The position numbers and the translations under genes were made by a program. The notes under the pieces are model-generated. The model saw only the letters and a list, made by a program, of their open reading frames with translations. It did no database searches and was not told the origin of the DNA. A DNA stretch of 27,739 bases, taken from Saccoglossus kowalevskii. Its lineage: Eukaryota > Hemichordata > Enteropneusta > Harrimaniidae. Numbering within the stretch: the first letter of the stretch is position 1; each line of letters opens with the position of its first letter. The stretch spans positions 214,350-242,088 of the forward strand of contig NW_003141810.1 of the NCBI RefSeq assembly GCF_000003605.2. Reading direction: 5' to 3'. Shown here piece after piece: positions 1 to 9,700 of the stretch.

Positions 1-124
1 AATATAAACATTTACATGTTCAAGCAAGCATTCGTGTGGACTTCTTGGTGATCAGCAATGTCCGTGATGGTACGTCGGCTGCGTTGGTCGTTTGTTCCAC
101 TCGGCGGTGACGATGTTGCCGCTA

Positions 125-147
125 CCATGGATGTACTACATCCATGG
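125..147. repeat. perfect palindrome CCATGGATGTA-c-TACATCCATGG
   Basis: The 11-bp arms CCATGGATGTA and TACATCCATGG flank a single C. Next to it (138..176) the phrase tCCATGGTTTTAAC occurs twice with a CATGGAGCTCCATG palindrome between, so the whole 120-180 stretch is made of CCATGG inverted and direct repeats. The function is unknown; it may be the end of an old transposon. Confidence 0.7.
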
Positions 148-487
148 TTTTAACATGGAGCTCCATGGTTTTAACCATAGACCTTATGTTTAACGAATGG
201 TTTTACCGATAACGATTTTATATATTTGACGTCACCCTGGCAGTAAAAATATGGGTACGGTAATGCACTTTTCTAGGCCGCATGTTCATTTTTAATCGTG
301 TTGAAAAAACTTGTAACTTTTTGTTTGGTGGTGTTATCACCTCACGGTGACCTGCTACGATAACAAACCGGAATTTTCACAGTTGCACCTTAAAACAATG
401 AACCAGTTACCCTGAGCACGATGAATCATCTTCGGAAGACAATGAGTGTTGGCCTGATTTGTAAACAATTCTTTGTCTGGGACCATG

Positions 488-567
488 CAGGGCGCACAGG
501 AAATATAACAGGGCGCTGACAATTTAAACAGGGCGCCAATTTCAGATAACAGGGCGCGGCGCCCTGT
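488..567. repeat. phased ACAGGGCGC cluster ending in a palindrome
   Basis: CAGGGCGC occurs at 488-495, and ACAGGGCGC at 508-516, 528-536 and 549-557, so the starts are 20-21 bp apart. The last copy is followed after one G by its exact reverse complement GCGCCCTGT (559-567). It is GC- and CpG-rich in an otherwise AT-rich intron. It could be a small tandem repeat or a protein-binding array; the sequence cannot decide. Confidence 0.7.
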
Positions 568-615
568 AAAAACCCCTCGTGGAGAACCCTGAGTTGCATG
601 GTAAGACATACTTAC

Positions 616-742
616 AATAACCATTTCTGGATCATGGTAAAACCTCCACAAAATCCAAAACCACATCAAACCCATAATAGCCTCACCAGTCCAGTAGTGT
701 TTCCTTGGTGGTACTGGTAATGCTCTATATAGTAGTGAACCA
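616..742 (-). CDS. NDUFB2: NDUFB2 coding exon 2 (membrane segment)
   Basis: This exon has 127 nt: one base completing the split codon plus 42 codons. The acceptor is a strong C-rich tract ending CCCACAG|T (743 is the last intron base) and the donor reads GTTATT|GTAAGT. The encoded peptide starts GSLLYRALPVPPRKHYWTG and continues into the Trp-rich hydrophobic helix MGLMWFWILWRFYHD. The YR pair before the helix and the WFWILWRF core are the parts that identify the family. Confidence 0.92.
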
Positions 743-2018
743 CTGTGGGGGGAAAAAGTGTTTTAGTCATTAATGAGGTATATCAACGTGCTGCACAGTG
801 TGTATGCCTAATAATAAGCATATAATTTGCATAATTTATTCATAATGTTTGTACAATGTATCACTTTTTGAAAACTGCTTATAAATTGTATTACATTTGA
901 CATTTGAGAATATTCTAGTGGTACTCAGTCAACCAATAGAAACCTCTCATTCCAGTTTGAATTGCAAAATGTAGATATTTATAAAGATGAAGGGAATATC
1001 TTTGCTGCACTGGGAGTAGATTCAGTGTTCAATACATTGAGACCTTACAATGCATTACTGAAATTCAAGAACATTTGATATACTGGTAATTACATGTATC
1101 CATAGACTTTGAACATTTCAATGTTATTTAGATTTTGACCAAATGTACAAACACACAGAACCTACATTAGATTTTGGAAATGGTTCCCTGAGGCCCCACC
1201 TTACCCCGAACCTTAACCCTACACTCCAGCCCCCAATGTGATTGTACATGCCCCTCCAAATAACTACTGTAAAACCATTTATTTTCACTGACATTTAATT
1301 TCACGAACTTGTCAGAGAAACAATAAGTTTTATTGTTATTTTACATGTTTACATTAATTTAATTTAGTATATTTTAATTAGCGAAATTAAAAACCAGTGA
1401 ATAATTAATGCATTTACAGTATATGCGTCCTGACGAGATACATATACAATGTAAATGAGGGAAGGGGCACTGGAGGGGCAGGGTTAGGATTGAAGCTATG
1501 GAGCCCGAACAAACTGTTATAGAATATTACATCTCTAGCATATAGAACATGACAAGGTGGATCACTAATTATGTAACATGCGAAACAAGTATATGGTGAG
1601 GAAGTGAATGCGTAAATCGAGTGTGTTTATTTCAGAAAAGAGCAAATACTGGATACAAACATGTCACTCTATGCGTGACTGCGCCCCCACCCCCAACAAG
1701 TAGAAATATTTAGGTCTGTGCAAGTTGAAGTATAATCGTTCAAAAAAACACTTATAAATATACTAAAGGGGGCTGTTCAACTTTCTAATTTATGCAGTCC
1801 ATGCTTTACAAGTATCAAGAATCAATTTATCGCAATTTCGGAAAAGGCCTACAGGACTTTACGTACGTGACCTCAGTGTGGGGTTACAGACTGCAGCACG
1901 ACTACATTCTACTCGTTTTCTTGTGTACTTACTGCCGCTTTTGTTGTACTTGTGGCGCCTGCCGTCTAAGCGATCTCAGCGCCAAAACGGGCAATCTAAA
2001 TCTAGCAAGAGAGGACAT
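616..2018 (-). CDS. NDUFB2: NDUFB2, mitochondrial complex I accessory subunit (5' two coding exons; partial)
   Basis: Coding exons are 1933..2018 and 616..742, read on the minus strand; the remaining 3' exon(s) lie below position 1. Exon 1 ends in phase 2 (CA|) and exon 2 supplies T, giving a His codon, so the phases agree. The first residues, MSSLARFRLPVLALRSLRRQ, are Arg-rich with no acidic residue, as expected of a mitochondrial import presequence. Exon 2 encodes GLMWFWILWRFYHDPEMVI, which matches the single membrane segment and following HD motif of NDUFB2 (the AGGG subunit) as I remember it. Known for the family: a small accessory subunit of the complex I membrane arm in the inner mitochondrial membrane. 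Not seen: the conserved C-terminal acidic segment (usually YPDPSxWTDxELGIP-like), presumably on the missing exon. It is transcribed away from the VWA gene from a shared promoter. Confidence 0.9.
743..1932 (-). other. NDUFB2: NDUFB2 intron 1
   Basis: A 1190-bp GT-AG intron read on the minus strand. It contains one TA-flanked MITE (1267..1419). I see no other gene or RNA in it. An A-rich stretch (1744-1751) and C-rich runs (1681-1693) are simple sequence. Confidence 0.75.
1267..1419. mobile_element. TA-flanked CTGT MITE, copy 1
   Basis: It starts CTGTAAAACCATTTATTTTC and ends with the inverted complement (CAGTGAATAATTAATGCATTTACAG). TA dinucleotides at 1265-1266 and 1420-1421 fit a TA target-site duplication, as in Tc1/mariner-type elements. 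It is about 153 bp with no coding capacity. Related copies lie at 9918..10093 (opposite orientation) and, decayed, at about 6950..7135. Confidence 0.75.
1933..2018 (-). CDS. NDUFB2: NDUFB2 coding exon 1 (presequence)
   Basis: This exon has 86 nt: 28 codons plus two bases. The start ATG (2018-2016) has A at -3, and an in-frame TGA sits four codons upstream, so no earlier start is possible without another exon. The donor reads CGGCA|GTAAGT, a near-perfect site, at 1932-1927. Residues 1-28 are rich in Arg, Leu and Gln with no Asp or Glu, typical of a cleaved matrix-targeting peptide. The reading frames on the plus strand over the same bases are probably shadows. Confidence 0.85.
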
Positions 2019-2635
2019 CCTACGATATCACTGCCAACACGACAGGATTCCAGCAAAAGAAAGAAATACGGGTCCGAGTCGGCGCACACAAAAACAGACA
2101 AAATGGCCGATACACCGGCTTATCGGCAATTGTCGGTAAAAATCGCCTAACAATCGGAAACGGAATAATTTCACCTTTGACCTACACTTGTATGTTTTGT
2201 CTCGTAGTCTAAATTGTAATTCAAATTCACTTATAAATTCGTGTTATTTTTTACTAATCCATAAAAATACTAATCGACGATTGCTGCAGTGGACAATATT
2301 ATTTATTAAATATTATGCGTGTACCCATAATGCAAGGTTTTGTTGACGCGGTGTTAGTAACAAGGAACAGGACACCCTAGCAACTTGAATATTTATTTAC
2401 GCTAACAGCTCGGTTCGTTTGTCCGGATAGTTAATTGATTGGATGTCGTTATGGTTGGGTCTTCGTTACCAGCGAAATATTATAGTGACCAAATCAGCCA
2501 ATATTTATCCACGTAAGTCACAAGGTATAATAGAAGCGGACGACGTAATTGGGGTTGTAGATTTGGTTTGATTTGACGACAATTGTACCACTAAGTCCAT
2601 AGTCAGTCCTGAGGTCGACCGTGCTGGTTTCCAAG
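2019..2635. promoter_or_regulatory. bidirectional promoter between NDUFB2 and the VWA gene
   Basis: 617 bp separate the two divergent start codons. Seen in the sequence: YY1-like CAAAATGGCCG at 2099-2109, reversed CCAAT boxes (ATTGG, about 2437-2442), a forward CCAAT (2497-2501), ETS-like GGAA cores (2155-2165) and CCGGAT (2421-2426), and no convincing TATA box. A second YY1-like motif, CAAGATGGCCGC, overlaps the VWA start codon (2632-2643). YY1 and CCAAT motifs without TATA are common for housekeeping and mitochondrial genes. Transcription start sites cannot be read from sequence, and a non-coding first exon for the VWA gene (a GTAAGT occurs at 2514) is not excluded. Confidence 0.6.
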
Positions 2636-3730
2636 ATGGCCGCTGTTCCTGTGTTGAGGAAGAGTGGTGTTCCTACTATATTCGGGGAACTGGAAGAGAA
2701 AAACGTCACATTTCTTATTGACACATCTGGAAGTATGTACACTTATTTACAATTAGTAAAGGAACATTTACTTGAATTTCTACTGTCAAGAGCGTTCCAT
2801 CGTGGCGACTGTCACTTTAATATTGTTGAATTTTCCGACCAAGTGTCACCGTGGGCAGACAGGCAAGTGAGACTGACCCCACAAACTGTTACAGTGGCGA
2901 ATGAATGGATAAATAAATTGGCGTCGAAAACAGGGTCTAATATGTTAGATGCGTTGTTGGTAGCGTTTACTGACCCCGCCTGTGAAGCAGTCTGTCTTGT
3001 GTCAGATGGCTTACCGGACCAACAAGCTACTGTAATTTTACAGCAAGTTGCTTTAGCTAGCCAGGGTCGACCGCTACATGTCATTCACCTTACCGGCACA
3101 CATGCTGATGTCGCTTCCTACGATTTCTTGGAAAGTTTAGCGATACAGACTGCAGGTACATTCAATGTCATCAGCGTATCCACGACTGGAAGAATCGAAC
3201 AGGTTAAGGCAGTTGTTCGAAAAGACCATGCTCGGGAGAGAATTGTCACCGATGTCTACGAATATAATCCTGAACCTTTGAAAACCAAATCAGTTATAAC
3301 AACTCTTGACAATCCACCCGTTTCAAGTATAAAAACATATGATCCTGAACTAAGTGATATTCCAAATACAAGCATCAAGTCTTCATTATCGAACCCACCT
3401 GTAGCGGTAACATCCACATACATTGAGAACGCACAACAGGAGCCAGTCGTAAAAACATGTAGTGTTAAAACTTCTTTAGATCATAACCCCTTCGCAGTGC
3501 CAGTCATACCTATAGATGAACCTGGAACCATCATTATCTCCTCCGATTCGGTTGTTAAGTTTCCAAACATTGCGTGGGAGACATATCGACCCCCCAGATA
3601 CGTTAAAGATGTTGTCTTAGTCGATGATGACAAATTCTCAGTCACTGCAAGTACTTTGATGGTTGGAATGAAAGTTATATGTAGACATGAAAGAGATGGA
3701 TTTTTTTATATTGGATCGATTATAAAACCG
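2636..3730 (+). CDS. VWA gene exon 1 (VWA domain and start of Tudor-like region)
   Basis: 365 codons, residues 1-365, ending in phase 0 at CCG|GTAAGT. The start ATG at 2636 has A at -3 and G at +4; the open frame extends up to a GTG at 2621, which is not a eukaryotic start. The peptide begins MAAVPVLRKSG, and the VWA core starts at NVTFLIDTSGSM. All MIDAS residues expected for metal binding are present, unlike many degenerate intracellular VWA domains. After the VWA, the linker repeats a SSIKTYD/TSIKSSLSNPPV-like phrase three times (about 225-300). The exon closes inside the first Tudor-like strand set, GFFYIGSIIKP. Confidence 0.92.
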
Positions 3731-6700
3731 GTAAGTTATCGTTAAATGGTTTGTGATAAAGTGAAAAGCAGAAGGCTGTACCTTAGATTAGAATCATATT
3801 TATCAAAAACGTGTAAAAGCCAATCATCAGCTTTCTTTTAAATTAAAAAATATTTAATGGTGATTGGCTTGAAGAGTTATTATTTAAAATAAAGTGCTTG
3901 CTGATTGGATGGTATTAAAAAAACTCATTAATATTAATAGTTGTTCAACAGTTATTTTGATCTTTGTTTATAAAATGTTTCTAATGACCCCAGCTTTCTG
4001 CCCTTCACTGTAAGTTTTAAATTTACTCGTATGGTAATGTTAATAAATCTGATAAAATTTATATAGGTGGAAGCTCACTCTCAATGTTCATCCATCGACA
4101 AACATCGCCTATATCAACATCTGATCAAATGATTGAAAATTGCATTCAAACAGCTTTCCCTTTGGAATTTGTCTGCTATTATAGAGAGCAATCATGTTGT
4201 GATTGTGATCATACAAGCCTTTGACGCAATTTGCAATAGGTCATATACAGTTATAGCAGGTGTAACTGGTTTTAAATCAGACAGTAATTTAAATAATAGT
4301 TATCATGGTTGTCAATATGTGGCTGATGTTCTCAGCTAAAAAGTGAGTCACACCAACTTAGAAAAAGCGTTATGCAACATTCTGGATCTTCTAAATATGT
4401 TCTATCTTATAATAGGGTGTACGTTTTATAAACATAAATAAATGAGCTGCGGCCAGTTGTAAGAATATCCCTTGATATTATCCTTCTCCGCTAATGACAG
4501 ACATTAACTCAGTGATGTTCTTCTGGATAGTCAAATGGTTTTCAATAAAATAATAATAATATTTTATTGCATCTTAAGAAATAACATTTCTATCAGTGTA
4601 CAGCAACGAATTCAAAATAATTTATCATCATTTGCAGTTTATGAAATTAAACTATGCATGCAAAATATGTCTAAATTACATGTTTTTTAACACCTATCAT
4701 TATTTTAAAGGTTGAGTTCCTTGTATGCCTCAAAAATTAATTATTTAGAAAGAGAAAAAAAAACTCTTATTTTCTGCATTGTGTAAATCAAATGTCATTT
4801 TCAAGCGCAAATAATCTTTTTAAATAAAGTACAATCCACAACATTCAGCATTTTTCTGACCAGCCATTGTATGACCTCCATTCAATCTCCAAAGCATCAC
4901 ATACATCTAATCAATCCATGCATTTAAGGTCATGACCTTTGGTTGCTTTGAATATCATTGTAAGGACTGTATACAATGTGTTGTGAATAATGAGAGAGGA
5001 ACATTGTGCTGTAACAAAAATGAAATCTAAGTACAATAATAAACCCAAAAAATAATCCTTTTCAGGGTCTATAGTTGTGCTATATTTTACAGATTTAGAC
5101 CACATAGATTTATTGTGTTTTGAAAGTGCATAGATAAAATTAATTTGCCAATTGTAAATACCACCATGTAGGGGTTGATGCGCAAGAAGGTACATTGTAC
5201 ATGTGTGTATTGCATATAACAGCTATGTTTTATTTATTACTGTGGAATACTTTATTTTCGCTGGAATTAATTTTTGCTGAAAAGCCTTTTTTGGGCGTTT
5301 TGCTTGGAATTTATTTTCACTGATTTTTGATGAGTTTAATGTGAAATATAGGAAAAAAAAGTATATTCGCTGGATTTTATTTTCATGGAATCATCCCTTC
5401 AGCGAAAATAAATTCCAAGCAAAAATAAAGTATTCTACAGTATTAATAATCAAATTTCAACAAATATGATATTATTATAAGACAGTCACATAATTGATAT
5501 AACCATGTTTAAAGGTCATTGATAGTTTGCTTGTGGTTCATGCATTAATTGCTATGCACACACCCCATTTTGCTGTAGTAGGATCAATGGTGGTGTGTAA
5601 ATCAGTAGCTAATGACTGAATATAAATATTAGCCATACTTAAACACTCTGGGCTATCATGTATGTAGCTATGTTGGGCACCCTTGTGCGTGATTTGTTAC
5701 TGGGGATACCAAAATCAATACATCTAACAAGAATAATAAATTTGCTACTTAATTTTTAAACAATGTAGCAACAAAGGAATTTATGATTTATCTTGTTGCC
5801 ATGCCAACAATGAATACAATACCTTTGCACAGAAAAAATTCCATTGTATTCTCCAGTGATGTCTTCATTGATTAGTTATTTCAAAATTTCCATGGGGATG
5901 AATATTTAGGAATTTTTGTTGTTGTCATCAATTAATGAAAATTTGAATAAATATATGATGTAATAATCGCAAGCCAGGTTACCACAAAGTAAACAAGTTT
6001 TTTGCAAAGTTGCGAGTCATCTTGTTAACTAGCCTGACATGTAGGGTGTGAGTGGCTTCTTCACTTACCGAACGGCATCAGACATCAATAACGCCTGTCA
6101 GGATTGTGTATGTCTCGTCGACAAGGTCAATTCTGAGAATTCGCAAAGTTCACGCCTTTTTTCAAAGAGTTTCAATGAATATTCATTTTGGTGGTCATGG
6201 GAACGCAAAGCCGTGTTTGCATTGTCGGCAAATATCACAGACTGTTTTCTACAAGAAAAAAAATCGTCAGGGAAGTGAAAAACTACATCGTTCTGTCAGA
6301 CGTGTGTTGGGTTCTGGTGCAACTCACACGACCTTGTCAGGCTACTTGTTAACTAACTCCATATAATTCTCAGAATGGCTGCAATTGTACTTCTGTTTAA
6401 GTTGTTTTGTTCATATAATATATGATTGGGAGATGTACTTCTGATGGTCCACTGCAATTACTTGCTTGTGAAAAAAAATTGACACATTTGCTGCTATGTG
6501 TATTTCTAACATTAAAACATCGAATGTGGAGTAACTTCATGAGAGAATTCTTATTCCATAATTTCAAACAATTTAATTTTCAAGAAAAAATTAAAATAAA
6601 AGCATATTTTTAACCCCAAAAAATTGTTCCATCTAGATAACATCAGCCAGACGATTCTTGGTGGAGTTTGATGAGATTCCCGGCGGTGGTAAACATCAAC

Positions 6701-9700
6701 AACGTTTACAAGAGACAGCGATATACGACTTGGTAGCCTACCATGATGCAATGCGACACTCTATCGCTGCAGGTGACAAGGTCTTAGCACCCTGGGAATT
6801 AAACGGAACAAGGTACGCACCTGGTACTGTGTTGGAAGGAGTCGAAAAAAGATCCGCTGGAGGTAGGAACAAATTTTTAAAATGACGCTTGTCTTTGATA
6901 TAATAAGTGGCAATGTCTGAACTTTTTTTCAAAAATACATTTGCACTTTTACATTCACTGACATTTAATTTCACTATTTTGATTTTTTGATCATATTCAC
7001 TGTGTTTTAATTTCATAAATTTGTCGAAGAAACAATAAAATTTCATTGTTTTTCACATGTTCACAAGGAGATAATTTAGCAGATTTTACTTATCGGCAAA
7101 TAAGTAAATTTAAAACCCAGTGAATAATTATGCAGGATGCATGTTAACTAATAAGTTTGTGACCCCAAAAAATGATCATTTATTTGGAAAAGTTTTTTTT
7201 CATGCCAGATACAGTCATTGGCAACCATTTTTTTATGCTTGATAAATCACAGTAAAATATCGCATTGAACATTGCTTTCCCTAATTTTTTTTAAGATTTC
7301 ACTTCTTTAGTTAGTCTAATATCCACAATTTTTGCTGATTTGGGAAGACTTTGCTAAAAACAGGTAATCAACAACTAGCACAAGGGAAAACGTGTATGAC
7401 GACAGATAAAATAAAGATCTGACCTACCTTCATATACATGTTTTTTTGAAATGCTTGTTATCGGCACTACACAATTTAATTAAAACATAATTTTTTAATG
7501 ATGACCTGACTAGCGTCAAAGGGAAATGGTGTTAGTTTGGTCTAAAGTTAACAAGGAAATAATTGAAAAATACGCAAATATGTGCACAAAGTTGGATAAA
7601 CATTTTGGAGGAAAATATTACAGCATTCCAATTAGTAAAAATTAATTTGGTTTAACAGGTGAATTGAAAAATGATTAGATGAGAATTCATAAATACTTTC
7701 ATTAATCCCTCTGAATTTTGTTTATCTGCCTATTTATAAATGTTACCATTTAAACTTTGTTTTCAGGTCTGTCTGACTCTGATGATCTGGTTGTTACTTT
7801 CTATGATGGTAAAACAAGTACTGTGCCAAAAGAGACAGCCCTTTGGATTCCTATACATCTCTATGAACGGATTAAATTGGAGTTACAGATGCCAGCCACA
7901 GCACGAGCTGATCTACACCGGTATCCAGAATACCCGCTTGTGGCACCACCAGGGTATCCAGTAACAGTCATACCACAGCCACCGGATTACGATACTGTTG
8001 TTAAACTGAAAGGCGATCCAACTCGGCATGTTTATATTCCAATTTACCCAGATCAAATGCCAATGTACGCAATGCCGGTAGCAACGTCAACTGTACAACC
8101 CAGTGCTGTTAGAATGGAAGATGTAGAGAGGGTAATTCCCGGAACAAATCTGACGAAGTCAGAGCTGAATCAGAAGGTAATGCAGCAACTAATGGACCAT
8201 AAAATGCTGTCTCATGGTGATTCTAGGAAAGTATCATTCCGTGTTGCAGCTGCCGACAAAGATAGTGGATTCGGATCAGGACATGGAGAGACAGAAGAAG
8301 AGGAACGCTTAGAGGATGAGGAAGAAATGAGAAAAATAAAACAAGTGAAAGAAAAAGTGAAAAAGGATTTGTACCGCGATAAACAAACTGAAACGGATTT
8401 ACGTCGACTGAAAATGATAGACACTGAGCTATATAAAACCCAGGGGGTTGAGACGGATTCAAAGTTACTGTTTTACCAGACACCAAAGAAAAAACAAGAG
8501 GAGCTAGATGAGCGCCCACCATGGAAGAACTGGAAACAGACACCCCAGCCGAGGACCAGAGCAGGTAGTAGAGGCGTAACAGCATTCCGGGATACTGCTC
8601 TTAATCCACCATTAGAAGCTAAAGCTAGAGCGTTGCAGTATGACCCCGATATCCCTATGTATAAATCTGTGGACTTTGATGTTTTGGATCGTGGGGATTA
8701 CATGCCGCAATCGCAGAATGGAACTCCTATCAGACCACAGCCACCTAAAGTTCAGAGACGTCAACACTTCAGACAGGAAAGAAAGCAAAATTTGAATGAA
8801 CGACCGCCATGGAAAAGCTGGCAGCAGTCATCTCATGGTGGTGTTTCGGTGAAACCTGGGCGTGCGTTTAGAGAAGCCCCTGTCGGAATTCAAACAGAAA
8901 GTGCATGGTCTGAGGTATATGAACCAGATGCTACGTACCAGCCTAATCATATTGAACAGAGTCAAGCCTGGAAAAATCAGGGACATCGCTTAGAAGACAG
9001 CCCACCATGGGATAGCCAGGAGCAATATTCGCAGGATAGACCTTCTTGGAAGAGCCATGGACAGCGTTTACAAGACAGCCCACCATGGAAAAAACAGGGT
9101 TATCAACTAGAAGATACCCCACCTTGGAAGAACCAGGTCCGTCTTCTGCAAGATAGACCTCCTTGGAAGAGCAGAGGCCACACCCCTCATGGAAGAGTCG
9201 CAACATCTGCAAATGAATACCGAGAATACGCTCCAGCCACTCCATCAGTAGCAGAATCGGAATATTATGGTCCCGATGACAGGTCAGCAAACTTTGATTC
9301 CGGTAACCATAATATCGCAACAGAACGAGGGCAAGTATCCTGGGAGAAACAACAGCACTTGCGTAACGGAGAACCTGTTGGACCTATTATGGTGGCCTAT
9401 AAGGAACACATTGAAAAGTCCAAACGTGGTGAAACACAAGCAACACATGTAGATGACCGGCCGGTGTGGAAGTCACATGGACGTGGACATGTAGGGGGTT
9501 ATTCCACGCCTGGTGTCACCAGATTCCGGGAGACGTCTCTCAATGCTCCATTGGAAGCCCGATCACAACCGATATCATCAGAACCGGAAATGTATGGCCC
9601 GGTGAATCAATCGGCTGTATTTCAAGCTGTCGATCAGTCTGGTGCCCACGGTGATAGAGCTCTGTTGTTACACGAATTGAAGCATGGACAGCTACAGCGA

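Larger units (their letters stand above)
1..615 (-). other. NDUFB2 intron 2 (partial), no coding seen
   Basis: This stretch follows the exon 2 donor on the minus strand and runs off the window. I searched it for the conserved NDUFB2 C-terminal exon and did not find it, so that exon is probably outside. It holds a 23-bp palindrome (125..147) and the phased ACAGGGCGC cluster (488..567). Confidence 0.6.
3731..6636 (+). other. VWA gene intron 1
   Basis: 2906 bp between GTAAGT and ATCTAG. It contains a short inverted repeat (about 3819-3872, AAGCCAATCA...TGATTGGCTT), one 201-bp MITE (5240..5440) and the MULE-type MITE (6030..6344). I see no coding sequence; open frames at 4133, 4911 and 6048 lack splice support or family resemblance. 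Confidence 0.8.

Noticed and set aside
1792-2150. Two overlapping plus-strand open frames of 90-115 codons
   Set aside because: They lie antisense to NDUFB2 exon 1, whose presequence, in-frame upstream stop, donor site and phase match exon 2. The plus-strand frames begin at weak or non-ATG starts and show no family resemblance.
2621-2635. Upstream GTG as start of the VWA protein
   Set aside because: GTG is not a usual eukaryotic start; the ATG at 2636 has a strong context.
6048-6366. Two overlapping open frames of 76-104 codons
   Set aside because: They lie inside the MULE-type MITE; there is no transposase motif and no splice support.
8212-9320. Minus-strand open frames of 70-125 codons
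   Set aside because: They are antisense shadows of VWA exon 3, whose repeats keep the complementary frame free of stops.
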